Positions 18,018 to 27,626 of a stretch of DNA of 64,000 nucleotides are shown here, piece after piece. Position 1 is the stretch's first letter. Each line of letters starts with the position of its first letter. The stretch is from Leptothoe spongobia TAU-MAC 1115 (GTDB lineage Bacteria > Cyanobacteriota > Cyanobacteriia > Phormidesmidales > Phormidesmidaceae), in contig NZ_JADOES010000001.1 in assembly GCF_018739885.1 (NCBI RefSeq), positions 124,001 through 188,000 on the forward strand, written 5' to 3'. The position numbers and the translations under genes are program-made. The notes below the pieces were generated by a model. It searched no databases. It was not told where the DNA came from and was given only the letters and a program-made list of their open reading frames with translations.

Positions 18018-18785
18018 ATGCAGTGCCAGTTGATCCAAAACTTTCTAAATCTGCCCGGTATTATTGGCTTCAGCTTAATGCCTTTGGACCAAGAGGAATC
18101 CTTGGGCAATGCTTACAGTGTTGGGTTTGCTCAAGGCAATGGACCTGAACAACAACCTATGTTGATCCAAGGCATTCAGCAGATTATTGGGACCACACCT
18201 GCATTTTTAGAATTTTGTGAGTTTCAATTTGGACCATACCAGGTGGAGTTGCATAAAGTAGAGAGTGACGCTGTGTTGCTTATTCTTAGTGAAGGTCAGC
18301 TTTCCAGCCAATATTCCAAGGCCGTCAGCGAACTCATGCAGTTTATCAAAGCTGACTATTCAGCTCTGGTTGAAAGCATTCAAGCGATCAAGACTGAGGG
18401 GGAGGAAACACGTTTTCCATCCTCAGCCCATCTGCCCAAGGCCAATCTGGCCGATATTGTCGCTGCGATGAATAGCTTAAGTCAGGTAACGATTCGATAT
18501 CTGGGGACACAGTTGGTGGCTAATCATTGGCGTACGCTGCAAAGTGTAGCTTCAATGAGTATATTTTCCATTGGTAATGATGGCACCATCAGTGTTGCAG
18601 ATATGGAACGTCAGCTATCCCCAGAGCAATTGGCGGATGTACGACTATGGACTCAACGGTTTCACCAACGATGCACCCGTATTATTCGGGACTACGATGG
18701 ATTAGTTGAGCAGACATTGCCTGAACAGTATTGGCAGCTGCTATTCGGAGAGGAGGAGCAAGGGGCTAACTCAGAGTCCATTTAA
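18018..18785 (+). CDS. Conserved hypothetical protein upstream of ferredoxin
   Basis: 255 residues from ATG 18018; the frame stays open to a TTG at 17868, which would add a Cys-containing N-terminus (CGLCHTC) of uncertain reality. The protein is soluble, with a start (LIQNFLNLPGIIGFSLM) that resembles the first helix and strand of a roadblock-like fold, and a C-terminal helical half. The function is not recognised. It lies 77 bases upstream of a 2Fe-2S ferredoxin in the same orientation and may share its transcript. Confidence 0.6.
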   Translation: MQCQLIQNFLNLPGIIGFSLMPLDQEESLGNAYSVGFAQGNGPEQQPMLIQGIQQIIGTTPAFLEFCEFQFGPYQVELHKVESDAVLLILSEGQLSSQYSKAVSELMQFIKADYSALVESIQAIKTEGEETRFPSSAHLPKANLADIVAAMNSLSQVTIRYLGTQLVANHWRTLQSVASMSIFSIGNDGTISVADMERQLSPEQLADVRLWTQRFHQRCTRIIRDYDGLVEQTLPEQYWQLLFGEEEQGANSESI

Positions 18786-18862
18786 GTTTCGACTAAGCCA
18801 CTGCCCTAGGTTGAAATGTTGATGGAGTTCTCGATATTTAGATACTTAAGACACTTATTTCT

Positions 18863-19342
18863 ATGGTGAAAACAGTTCGCTTAGAACCTATTGCCCAGGA
18901 AAGTGCCGTTGAAACAAACGGCAATCTGTTATCAGTGTTATTACATCAGGAGCTGACGGTCTTAAAAGAATGCGGTGGGCGAGGGATGTGTGCCACCTGT
19001 CATGTCTATGTGAACGATGGTATGGGCTCACTCACACCTATCAGTCGACGGGAACAGCGTACGCTGGCAATCATCACATCTTGCAAAGGAAATTCCCGTC
19101 TAGCTTGCCAGGCTAGGGTAATGGGTAACGGGGTGATTGTAGAGGTCCCCCCCGGTATGTATGTAAACTCCATTAAAGATATTGAGTCATTAATTGGTCG
19201 ACGGGCTGCTCAAGATCTGTTACATCCATTGACGGGTAAGGTTTTGGTAGAACAAGGCAAGCTTATCACCCGATCCATGATGCGTCAGATTGAAAATAGT
19301 AAGGACCTCAATTTGAATGACTACTTCAAACACAGCAATTAA
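18863..19342 (+). CDS. 2Fe-2S ferredoxin with C-terminal extension
   Basis: 159 residues. The cluster ligands are visible: CGGRGMCATCHVY (C-x5-C-x2-C, about 37-46) and a fourth Cys in RLACQARV (about 79). The spacing C-x5-C-x2-C is that of adrenodoxin-type or cyanobacterial minor ferredoxins rather than plant-type PetF (C-x4-C-x2-C). A C-terminal extension of about 60 residues (IKDIESLIGRRAAQDLLHPL and onward) is outside the ferredoxin fold. It probably serves a specialised electron transfer, perhaps with its upstream neighbour. Confidence 0.87.
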   Translation: MVKTVRLEPIAQESAVETNGNLLSVLLHQELTVLKECGGRGMCATCHVYVNDGMGSLTPISRREQRTLAIITSCKGNSRLACQARVMGNGVIVEVPPGMYVNSIKDIESLIGRRAAQDLLHPLTGKVLVEQGKLITRSMMRQIENSKDLNLNDYFKHSN

Positions 19343-19567
19343 CTCCTGACCGGATGACATGTAGAAAGTAGGTACAGGTCAGAGGAGGGATATATTAAAT
19401 AACGCGATCGCGTGCACGGATGTCAGGGAAAAATGCGAAAAAATCAGAAACACGGTCAATCGCAATTCGTAACGATATATTTACACTTCAAGTCTTCAAA
19501 GACTTTTTTGTAAATGCAATCTAATATCTTTATTAAAAGATTTTGACTACTTGCGTTTTTCATATTG

Positions 19568-20656
19568 ATGGCTGTTGAGCAATCTATTGGTCTGAATTCC
19601 CGTCAGCAACAAGTGATGCGTGCAACGGTGCGTCACTATGTATCGACAGCGGAACCGGTTGGTTCAAAGGCACTTTTGGAAGCCTTTGATCTAAATGTCA
19701 GTGCGGCCACCATTCGCAATGTGATGGGGGCATTGGAACGATCGGGTTTTTTATATCAGCCCCATACCTCAGCGGGACGGGTGCCCTCTGATTCTGGGTA
19801 TAGGCTCTATGTGGACGAGCTGATTAAACCGTCTAAACCGACGGCCCAACGGATTGATCGGTTATTGACTCAGCAGCTTAATTGGCAAGGATGGAGTGTA
19901 GAGGCTTTACTACAAGAAGCAGCTCAAATATTGGCTCACCTCAGTGGCTACGTGGCGCTTGTAACCATGCCACGGTCAGAAAACATGATGGTCAAACATT
20001 TGCAACTTGTGCCCATTTCAACGGAGCAAGTGTTGTTGGTAGTGGTGCTGGATGGTTACGGCACTGAATCCATAGTGGTACGTTTGCCCAGGGGCACTAC
20101 TGGTGTAGGGACTACCCAAGATGATGGAGTGCTTGAACGCGAGTTGCAAATTCTATCTAACTTTTTGACGACACAGCTATGTGGTAGACCGCTATCTGAA
20201 ATTTCAAGTCTAGATTGGGATGAGGTGGATACTGCAGAACATCATGTATTGGCGCTATGCCAGGCAATTGATGATTTGACCCAGCGCAAGCGTCAGCCTC
20301 AGACCCACATTCTGGTTACGGGGGTGACCGATGTGCTCAATCAACCGGAGTTTGCGGAGCAAAGTCAACTGCGTAATCTGGTGGCCCTATTAGCCGATGG
20401 TCGAGAACAGCTATGGCCCTTGATGTGCTCGGATGATAGCTACCCACTCAAAATTTGGATTGGAGAGGAAAACCCTCTGGAACCAATGCAAGGCTGTGCG
20501 TTGATTTCAGCCACCTACAACCGAGACTCAATGCCGCTGGGTAGCGTTGGTGTGATGGGACCGACGCGGATGCTCTATGAAAATACGATTGCTGCGGTTG
20601 AGGCTACCTCCAGCTATCTGTCAGAGATTATGTCAGGTTTGGATGTCAACCAGTAG
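19568..20656 (+). CDS. hrcA: Heat-inducible transcription repressor HrcA
   Basis: 362 residues from ATG 19568 (a TTG immediately before is in frame). The N-terminal winged helix has LNSRQQQVMRATVRHYVSTAEPVGSKAL and SAATIRNVMGALERSGFLYQPHTSAGRVPSDSGYR-type motifs, and the C-terminus ends with GSVGVMGPTRMLYENTIAAVE, all diagnostic of HrcA. It represses groESL/dnaK-type operons through the CIRCE element with the help of GroEL. I saw no CIRCE copy in the 225 bases upstream. Its 3' end overlaps the convergent rhomboid gene by 43 bases. Confidence 0.95.
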   Translation: MAVEQSIGLNSRQQQVMRATVRHYVSTAEPVGSKALLEAFDLNVSAATIRNVMGALERSGFLYQPHTSAGRVPSDSGYRLYVDELIKPSKPTAQRIDRLLTQQLNWQGWSVEALLQEAAQILAHLSGYVALVTMPRSENMMVKHLQLVPISTEQVLLVVVLDGYGTESIVVRLPRGTTGVGTTQDDGVLERELQILSNFLTTQLCGRPLSEISSLDWDEVDTAEHHVLALCQAIDDLTQRKRQPQTHILVTGVTDVLNQPEFAEQSQLRNLVALLADGREQLWPLMCSDDSYPLKIWIGEENPLEPMQGCALISATYNRDSMPLGSVGVMGPTRMLYENTIAAVEATSSYLSEIMSGLDVNQ

Positions 20657-21231
20657 GCCGCAATAATGCCACTGATAAAGCCAAATAGGTGGCTTTCCCA
20701 GGAAATCCCTGGTTGGCTGGGAAAGACTCCCCAGAACATCGCGCCATAGGTGATCAAGACAAATAAGGAAATTGCGATCGCACCCATCGTCCGCTCAAAA
20801 TAGCCCCGCGCTACCAGAAATCCCAGATAGCCAAAGATAAGACCACTAGCACCAATATGTACTGAGCCACCCCGAGCAAGTAGCCATGTGCTAGCTCCGC
20901 CCAGAAGTGTAATCATGACGGTGGCCATCAACCATGTCCCCATAGAACGCATCATTACCCACCAGCTCAGGGTTAGCAACGGCACTGTATTGGCAATTAA
21001 ATGTCTGAAGCCACCGTGCAGTAAGGGTGCCAGGGGTATGCCCCACAACCCACTCAGAGAACGCGGACGAATACCGTATCCATCGAGACGGCCTCCAAAC
21101 ATTAAAAAATCTATAATCTCAATAGACCATAGGGATATCAAAACGATACTCAACAGCTGAAATCGAGCAATAGTCGCAGATTTCAGCTCAGATAGTAAAG
21201 GGCGATCAGATGACATATATCGAGATGGCAT
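20614..21231 (-). CDS. Rhomboid-family intramembrane serine protease
   Basis: 205 residues, about six membrane helices. The catalytic Ser lies in HIGASGLIFGYLGF (GASG, about residue 128) and the catalytic His in SHLFGFISGIIAAY (about 186). PLLHGGFRHLIANT carries the conserved HxxxHxxxN motif of the second helix. Rhomboids cleave membrane-anchored substrates within or near the bilayer. The start may instead be the ATG at 21216. The gene overlaps hrcA by 43 bases tail to tail, a compact arrangement. Confidence 0.9.
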   Translation of the reverse strand: MPSRYMSSDRPLLSELKSATIARFQLLSIVLISLWSIEIIDFLMFGGRLDGYGIRPRSLSGLWGIPLAPLLHGGFRHLIANTVPLLTLSWWVMMRSMGTWLMATVMITLLGGASTWLLARGGSVHIGASGLIFGYLGFLVARGYFERTMGAIAISLFVLITYGAMFWGVFPSQPGISWESHLFGFISGIIAAYWLTSKPDIISDR

Positions 21232-21415
21232 GAACTTAAGAATTGGGCAGCCTATTGAAAATAAGAGCCTGGCAACAGCTGCTAGCTCTAGGGTAAGCCA
21301 ACTGCTCTAAAGTTGCCTTTGCTCGTCCTTCAAGATTGCATTTCTACCAGCCCTTACCTGCATCACCCTTGTTTATTTCAAGTTTGGTTCCTTTCTCTCC
21401 ATTGATATAAACGAC

Positions 21416-21973
21416 GTGATCATTCCAGAACTGCTTGCAGTACTTTCAATTTCGGCCGCTACCGGTCTACGTCTAGCGTTGCCATTGTTGCTCATTGGTC
21501 TGTTTTCAGGCGAGCAACTGTGGTCAACGGTGCCAATTTTGGCGAATATCCCCCAGGTATTGGTGGTGATTATCCTGGTGATTTGGTCGTTGCTGGAGCT
21601 GACAATTTCAAAAGATCGGGTCAGTCGTCGCTTTTTGCAAAGTGCAGAGTTATTTGTTAGTCCGTTTGTCGGAACAATTGCTGGACTTGCGATCGCGCGT
21701 TTTGCCAATATTTCCGACAGCTGGCTACTTGCCCTCTTAGCGATGACGGGTGGGGCACTAGCCCTGGTGATCCAAATGGTACAAGTGGGCTGGCTGTATC
21801 GCTTTAACAGCCCACCTGTCTGGTTCATGTTTTTCGAAGATGCGCTGTGTGTATGCCTAGTTTTCTTTGCATTTGATGCTCCTGAACAGGGAGGGCTGAT
21901 TGCCCTATTTTTACTTTGGATTGCCATCCGCAGTTCAGTGGTCTGGCGACAATGGCAGACGAAAAAGAGATAA
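21416..21973 (+). CDS. DUF4126 family membrane protein
   Basis: 185 residues from a GTG start. At least five hydrophobic helices; it begins ELLAVLSISAATGLRLALPLL and contains ISKDRVSRRFLQSAELFVSPFVG and a FANISDSWLLALLAMTGGAL stretch. This pattern fits the DUF4126 family of small integral membrane proteins of unknown function. Alone in its orientation; a strong bidirectional terminator separates it from hemH. Confidence 0.75.
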   Translation: MIIPELLAVLSISAATGLRLALPLLLIGLFSGEQLWSTVPILANIPQVLVVIILVIWSLLELTISKDRVSRRFLQSAELFVSPFVGTIAGLAIARFANISDSWLLALLAMTGGALALVIQMVQVGWLYRFNSPPVWFMFFEDALCVCLVFFAFDAPEQGGLIALFLLWIAIRSSVVWRQWQTKKR

Positions 21974-22075
21974 GCAAAAATTAGGCATTGCTACTCCCCG
22001 TTATCAGCTCAGCTACCAAATTCAGAAAAATAACGATTGTAATAGTTAGGTTTATTCTGTAAATCAGCAATAACC

Positions 22076-22116
22076 AAAAAGGTGTGGCTTCAACTTCGTT
22101 GAAGCCACACCTTTTT
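22076..22116. terminator. Bidirectional intrinsic terminator
   Basis: 19-bp perfect arms (AAAAAGGTGTGGCTTCAAC and its complement) with a TTC loop, with A-run and T-run at the two sides. It lies between the convergent DUF4126 and hemH genes and can serve both. Confidence 0.92.
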
Positions 22117-22134
22117 ATTCACTCGATAACTTAA

Positions 22135-23298
22135 CTACATCAGCCCCGCAATATGCAATGGGCCGTGACCACTGACCATTTCTAACAGGAGTGCGAGAAA
22201 GCCCACCATGGCGAGGCGGCCATTCCAGACCTCAGCAAAAGGTGTTAGCCCCCAAGCAGACTTGTCCTGAGGGTAAATCCGTACCTGCTTTTGTAACTGG
22301 GCGGCATCGGAAAATAGTTTACGGGGAGATTCCAGTGCATTGACCACCATGTTACCCATATCTTCAATAAATACAGGGTAGGTATTAAGGGCAGGGACTC
22401 GGTGAAATCCTTTGATCCCAGCCTCTTCGGCTAGCTCACGATACTCAATATCGATTTCTTGCAATGTTTCAATATGCTCAGACACAAAGCTAATGGGGAC
22501 AACTACCAGATCATCCACACCCTTTTCCGCTAACTCTTTAATCGCGTCTTCGGTATAAGGTTGCAACCATTCGACAGGACCCACTCGACTTTGGTAAGCG
22601 AGGGTAAAGTCATTGGGGCGATTGACTGCTTGCATGATTAAGTCAACGCAGTGCTCCATCTCCTTCTGATAAGGATCACCTGCCTCTTCGACATAGCTGA
22701 CCGGTACACCATGGGCACTAAAGAAAATGTGACCACCATCTGGGTTTGGTAATTTATCGATGGTTTGAATAATCAGGTCCGCCATGGCTCTCACATAACC
22801 AGGGCTGTTGTACCAAGATGGAATCAGAGTGTAGTCAATCTTCTGAAGAGCGGGATCATCTTGCCAGAGCTTATCTAATAAGCGAAAGCTGGAACCACTG
22901 GTACTGATAGAAAACTGGGGATATAGAGGCAGAATAACTAGCTCTTCGATGCCGTCTTGCTTAATTTGGGCAACGGCTTCTTCGGTGAAGGGATACCAAT
23001 AACGCATGCCAATGTAAATTTTGACATCGCGTCCGAGATTTTGCAGGTATTCTTTAAGGGCCGTCCCCTGTTCCTCGGTGATGCGCCGTAGAGGAGAGCC
23101 ACCGCCAATTTCCTTATAATTGTCTTGGGACTTGCTGGCCCGACTCGTAGAAATTAACCAGGCTAGTGGCTTTTGTAGCCAAGGAAATGGGAGTCGGATA
23201 ATCTCTGGGTCAGCAAACAGGTTGAACAGAAAAGGACGTACGTCCTCTAGCTGCTCGGGACCTCCAAGATTAAGTAATAAGACTCCAGTACGACCCAT
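22135..23298 (-). CDS. hemH: Ferrochelatase with C-terminal chlorophyll a/b-binding-like (HLIP) segment
   Basis: 387 residues from ATG 23298 ([15 protein letters not shown]); an in-frame ATG 108 bases further upstream is unlikely because the family starts here. Ferrochelatase motifs: [43 protein letters not shown] (catalytic His) and [19 protein letters not shown]. It inserts Fe2+ into protoporphyrin IX to make haem. The tail (about residues 345-387) contains [23 protein letters not shown], the single-helix HLIP/CAB motif seen in cyanobacterial and chloroplast enzymes and linked to coordinating haem and chlorophyll synthesis. Confidence 0.96.
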   Translation of the reverse strand: MGRTGVLLLNLGGPEQLEDVRPFLFNLFADPEIIRLPFPWLQKPLAWLISTSRASKSQDNYKEIGGGSPLRRITEEQGTALKEYLQNLGRDVKIYIGMRYWYPFTEEAVAQIKQDGIEELVILPLYPQFSISTSGSSFRLLDKLWQDDPALQKIDYTLIPSWYNSPGYVRAMADLIIQTIDKLPNPDGGHIFFSAHGVPVSYVEEAGDPYQKEMEHCVDLIMQAVNRPNDFTLAYQSRVGPVEWLQPYTEDAIKELAEKGVDDLVVVPISFVSEHIETLQEIDIEYRELAEEAGIKGFHRVPALNTYPVFIEDMGNMVVNALESPRKLFSDAAQLQKQVRIYPQDKSAWGLTPFAEVWNGRLAMVGFLALLLEMVSGHGPLHIAGLM

Positions 23299-23411
23299 GA
23301 CGGCGCTTTTACCTTTTAAACGAAGTTTTAATGATCTTGACTTATCGTAACAACTAACTCCTCCTATAGGCATACAAGATTTATAGAAGTTGAGAATTTT
23401 TTTCATTTAGT

Positions 23412-24617
23412 ATGGCTGAGTTGGCAGCTAAACATCCTCTCGATAAGTCGTTAAGCCAGGTCAATCAACGCCTGAAGGCAGCCCAGCTGGGACTTCAAAT
23501 CGAGCGGCGTGGTGATCGGCTAAATCTACGGGGGACATTGCCACCAAGGCCTGGAAGTCCAAAACTACGCCCCTATCAACAGCGGGTGCCGCTCAAGTTG
23601 CCCGCGACCAAGGCTGGTCTGAAGCAATGTGAGCAAACGGCTAAAATTATTGCAGCCCAGCTCCTACAAAATATTTTTGACTGGCGCGACTACCTTGGTC
23701 CTGTAGCTGGTCTGCGGATGGCAGGAGCTGATCTATCGGCTCAGATCGATGCCTTTGAGCGTCATTTCTTTGAAACACGCCGTTCTGATTCATCCGCTGC
23801 GTCTATTCAAACCACCTGGAAAAAAGCTTACGTCCCCTACTTGCGAAAGCTACATGCCACAGCAGAACGTCACAATAGCCTGAGCTTGCCCGAAGCGATC
23901 TATGCCACGGTGCAAAGTACTAAGGCCAATTCTCGTAGTCGTCAGATCTGCTGCACTGCCCTGGCGGCCCTAGCTGAGTTTCTAAATCTAGATTTACCGA
24001 CGGATTTGAAATCCTTTTGGGGCAACTATGGCAACAGTCAAACTCAGCTCAGAAATCTGCCCTCCGATGATCAGATCGTCGAAATCTATGACAGTCTCAA
24101 AAATCCTCGCTGGCGATATGTCTATGGCATGATGGCTACCTATGGGTTGCGTAATCATGAGGTGTTCTTTTGCGATGCTCCTCGGGAGCGGCTTCGCCAA
24201 CGCGCCGACTCATTAGAACCCACATCCCATGCCGAAATCATTGTCCACGAAACTACCAAAACTGGACGCCATGAAGTTTGGCCCTTTTACCCCGAATGGG
24301 TCGAGCGCTTTGACCTCGCCAATGGCGAACTGCCTCAGATCAATACGGATCTAGATACCACTACACTGCAGCGCGTGGGCCAGCAAGTCACCACCCAGTT
24401 TCGCCGCTACAAAATCCCGTTTTCCCCCTATGATCTCCGTCATGCTTGGGCCGTACGCACTATATTAATAGGCCTACCCGATGCCGTCGCCGCCAGAATG
24501 ATGGGTCATTCGGTGCAGGTACACAATCGCACCTATCACCGTTGGATGACCCACCGCGATCAGCAAGCGGCAGTGCAAGCGGCGTTGGCGAAGAATAAAA
24601 TTTCTGCCCCTATGTAG
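23412..24617 (+). CDS. Tyrosine-type site-specific recombinase/integrase
   Basis: 401 residues. Catalytic residues of the tyrosine recombinase family are seen in order: Arg in YGLRNHEVFF, Lys in ETTKTGRHEV, YDLRHAWAVR (the usual HxLRH with the first His replaced by Tyr), MMGHSVQVHNRTYHRW with the His and the nucleophile Tyr. It has an SAM-like core-binding domain at about 108-200. Divergent from hemH with about 110 bases between starts. It is flanked by housekeeping genes with no prophage or att repeats, so it looks like a resident chromosomal recombinase. An in-frame repeat insertion (24175-24205) and a REP at its 3' end are notable. Confidence 0.85.
   Translation: MAELAAKHPLDKSLSQVNQRLKAAQLGLQIERRGDRLNLRGTLPPRPGSPKLRPYQQRVPLKLPATKAGLKQCEQTAKIIAAQLLQNIFDWRDYLGPVAGLRMAGADLSAQIDAFERHFFETRRSDSSAASIQTTWKKAYVPYLRKLHATAERHNSLSLPEAIYATVQSTKANSRSRQICCTALAALAEFLNLDLPTDLKSFWGNYGNSQTQLRNLPSDDQIVEIYDSLKNPRWRYVYGMMATYGLRNHEVFFCDAPRERLRQRADSLEPTSHAEIIVHETTKTGRHEVWPFYPEWVERFDLANGELPQINTDLDTTTLQRVGQQVTTQFRRYKIPFSPYDLRHAWAVRTILIGLPDAVAARMMGHSVQVHNRTYHRWMTHRDQQAAVQAALAKNKISAPM
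24175..24205. repeat. Dispersed palindromic repeat inserted in frame in the integrase gene
   Basis: The GGGAGCGGCTTCGCCAACGC core (starting about 24184) resembles the short palindromic repeats scattered through many cyanobacterial genomes. It is translated as DAPRERLRQRADS, between the catalytic Arg motif and the strand leading to the catalytic Lys, a surface-loop position where homologues are shorter (inference). Confidence 0.55.
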
Positions 24618-24643
24618 GGGTGTTGCATGGAACGCGCCTACAA
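24612..24643. repeat. Degenerate REP-like palindrome at the integrase stop codon
   Basis: TGTAGGGGTGTTGCATGGAA followed by CGCGCCTACA: a decayed relative of the GTTCCATGGAAC palindromes near 52-64 kb. The integrase TAG stop lies in its left arm. It separates the integrase from convergent fabG. Confidence 0.7.
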
Positions 24644-24655
24644 ATCGAATTGACG

Positions 24656-25435
<780 letters not shown>

Positions 25436-25463
25436 CTATTATTTTTGGGGGGTGGGGATCAAT

Positions 25464-25531
25464 GTGGAATCAAGTGAATAGTGAATAGTGAGTGGAATCA
25501 AGTGAGTGGTGAATAGTGAGTGGTGAATGGA
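25464..25531. repeat. Degenerate GTGAATAGTGAGTG repeats upstream of fabG
   Basis: Two copies of GTGGAATCAAGTGA (25464-25477 and 25492-25505) with several GTGAATAGTGAGTG variants between and after. A similar AGTAGTGAGTAGTGAAT tract occurs at about 40750-40785. Low-complexity slippage-type repeat between divergent fabG and the thioredoxin gene. Confidence 0.75.
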
Positions 25532-25645
25532 GAGGGGGCTCTCCTTCGTGAATCCTTATAAAAATGCCAAGAAATAGTTTAAACAGCCACCATTTTGATG
25601 GGGCTCGCTTAGCATGTAGGCTGAACCCATCCTGGATTTAGGACA

Positions 25646-25963
25646 ATGGCTGTTAAACAAAAATTTTCCAGTTTTCAAGAGATGTTAGAAGAGGCTGATA
25701 AGCCCATCTTGGTCGACTTTTATGCAGTTTGGTGTGGCCCCTGTCAGCTAATGGCAAGCGTATTAGAGCAAGTCAAAGCAAAGCAGCAGGATCAGCTACA
25801 AATCGTCAAGATTGATACAGATAAGTATCCCAACCTGGCATCGCAGTACCAGATCCATGCACTACCGACGATGGTTTTGTTTAAGAATGGTCAGGTTGTG
25901 GACCGAATTGAAGGGGCTATGTCAGCTGATAAGTTGATTGAGCGGCTGCAGCCAAATTTATAA
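25646..25963 (+). CDS. trxA: Thioredoxin
   Basis: 105 residues, one thioredoxin domain. Active site WCGPC (about 29-33) after the VDFYAVWCGPC strand, cis-Pro loop HALPTMVLFKNG (about 73-84) and a final helix. It reduces protein disulfides using electrons from ferredoxin- or NADPH-thioredoxin reductase. Single gene; the class (m, x or y) cannot be fixed from sequence alone. Confidence 0.93.
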   Translation: MAVKQKFSSFQEMLEEADKPILVDFYAVWCGPCQLMASVLEQVKAKQQDQLQIVKIDTDKYPNLASQYQIHALPTMVLFKNGQVVDRIEGAMSADKLIERLQPNL

Positions 25964-26187
25964 TGACTATTTGGTCGAGCTTGTAACTGAGCTATTGCTT
26001 GCAAAGCGAGCGATGCCCTAGATGGAATTAGAAAAATATAGAAGCTAGACATCAGGAGCTGACTGATGGGTATCTCGCTATTTCTGATTTCTTGATCAGG
26101 GATCATGTTTCCCTTTGGATAGGTAGTTGCAACGGTTATGATTGAGAGTCCTCAGGTATTGCCTGGGGATGTGACTGGCTGAACGGT

Positions 26188-26673
26188 ATGGAAACGGCAT
26201 GTGCCATTGCCCTTGGGAGTAACCTTGGGGATTCAGAGCAAACGATTGAAACGACATTGGCACGGCTTGATCAAATAGATGGTATGCGGGTGGGGGCGCG
26301 ATCTCGACTCTACAAAACAGCACCTGTCGGTCCTCCCCAACCCGACTACATCAATGCCTGCGCTATTGTCCAAACGACCCTCAGTCCCGCTCAGATGCTG
26401 CAAGTTCTGCTGGCAATCGAAGCTAGCTTTGGCCGAATTCGTCGTGAACGTTGGGGGCCACGAACTTTAGATCTGGACCTGTTGCTCTATGGCGATCGAG
26501 TGATCGATACCCCCACCTTAACGTTGCCCCATCCGCGAATGCATGAGCGCGCATTCGTACTGGTTCCCCTAGCGGAAATTGCACCCGACTGGCAGCATCC
26601 GGTAAGCCAACGCACAGTTGCAGAGTTACTGAGACAGGTGGATCCATCTGGTGTATATCCATTGGTGGCTTGA
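26188..26673 (+). CDS. folK: 6-hydroxymethyl-7,8-dihydropterin pyrophosphokinase
   Basis: 161 residues. HPPK motifs: IALGSNLGDSEQTIE at the start, YKTAPVGPPQPDYINACAIV (about 46-65), FGRIRRERWGPRTLDLDLLLYGD (about 83-105) with the Mg-binding DLDLD and HPRMHERAFVLVPLAEI (about 117-133). It transfers pyrophosphate from ATP to hydroxymethyl-dihydropterin in folate synthesis. The Nudix gene follows closely in the same direction. Confidence 0.94.
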   Translation: METACAIALGSNLGDSEQTIETTLARLDQIDGMRVGARSRLYKTAPVGPPQPDYINACAIVQTTLSPAQMLQVLLAIEASFGRIRRERWGPRTLDLDLLLYGDRVIDTPTLTLPHPRMHERAFVLVPLAEIAPDWQHPVSQRTVAELLRQVDPSGVYPLVA

Positions 26674-26735
26674 AGTTACCGACGAGATGGCAATCCTGTA
26701 GTACTCTAAGTCCCGTTACTCAAAGCCTCTGCCCT

Positions 26736-27296
26736 ATGTCTCTTGGTCTAGAACCTCCTCAGCTCCTCAAGCAATGTTTATTTTATGCTGGACGTAAATT
26801 TGACTTTGAAGTCAATCGTCTGCGTTTACCCAATCAGGTTGAAGGGCAATGGGAATGTATTCGCCATCCCGGTGGTGCGATGGCTGTACCGATCACCCCT
26901 GAAGGTCAGCTAGTATTAGTGCGGCAGTATCGCTTTGCGGTACAAGGTAGACTGCTAGAGTTTCCGGCAGGGACCATTGAGGTAGACGAGGAGCCCTTTA
27001 CAACTATTCAGCGAGAGATTGAAGAAGAAACTGGTTACAGTGCAAAAGAGTGGATAAATCTTGGCAAATTTCCACTCGCGCCAGGCTATTCGGACGAGTT
27101 TATCTTTGCGTTTCTGGCGAGCGATTTGGAAAAGCTAGACATTGCACCGGAGCAGGATGACGACGAAGATATTGAAGTTGTCTTGATGACGCCGGACGAA
27201 TTTGAAAAAGCAGTGCTTGATGGTGAGGGGATAGATGCCAAGTCCATTGCCGGATACTTTATGGCAAAGCCATTTTTAAGTAAGCTTGCAGGGTAA
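26736..27296 (+). CDS. Nudix hydrolase, ADP-ribose pyrophosphatase type
   Basis: 186 residues from ATG 26736 (a TTG at 26670, overlapping folK by 4 bases, is in frame and would add 22 unlike-family residues). The Nudix box is GTIEVDEEPFTTIQREIEEE followed by TGY (about 93-115), all catalytic Glu positions present. The preceding VRQYRFAVQGRLLEFPAG is typical of the ADP-ribose pyrophosphatase branch, as is the YSDEFIFAFLASDL stretch. It probably hydrolyses ADP-ribose or similar nucleotide sugars. It ends at a good terminator. Confidence 0.88.
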   Translation: MSLGLEPPQLLKQCLFYAGRKFDFEVNRLRLPNQVEGQWECIRHPGGAMAVPITPEGQLVLVRQYRFAVQGRLLEFPAGTIEVDEEPFTTIQREIEEETGYSAKEWINLGKFPLAPGYSDEFIFAFLASDLEKLDIAPEQDDDEDIEVVLMTPDEFEKAVLDGEGIDAKSIAGYFMAKPFLSKLAG

Positions 27297-27470
27297 CTTT
27301 ACACCCATAGTTCCAGTTGACAATCGTGGTGATTGCCAGGTTGCACAGAGAATAACGGCTATGGACGATGTAATGGGCTGATTTCAGCCTGAGTAGATCA
27401 GCAATGCCAAGCATAAACAGCTGCTCAGCTCCGTAATCTAAATTAGCAACGATGTTTTTTGTTGATATGG

Positions 27471-27507
27471 CAAAGGATATCTCTTGTAGATATCCTTTGC
27501 TGTTTTT
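27471..27507 (+). terminator. Intrinsic terminator after the Nudix gene
   Basis: CAAAGGATATCT (27471-27482), loop CTTGT, exact complement (27488-27499), then CTGTTTTTT. It lies in the 330-base gap before the membrane protein gene; no gene is seen there. Confidence 0.9.
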
Positions 27508-27626
27508 TCGGCGTTGATGATTTAGAAGATGAACCGATCTGCTAGAAGTGGCCATAATCGCGGCACCTTTTAGACAAAATCATCCCAAGAATCAGCAACG
27601 CCGTTTTTTTAGGGGGCTGATGGCAA

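Noticed and set aside
19343..19567. CIRCE operator upstream of hrcA
   Set aside because: No TTAGCACTC-N9-GAGTGCTAA-like inverted repeat seen.
25464..25531. CRISPR array
   Set aside because: The repeats are short, irregular and without unique spacers; it is a low-complexity tract. The same holds for 11670-11754, which has no spacers.
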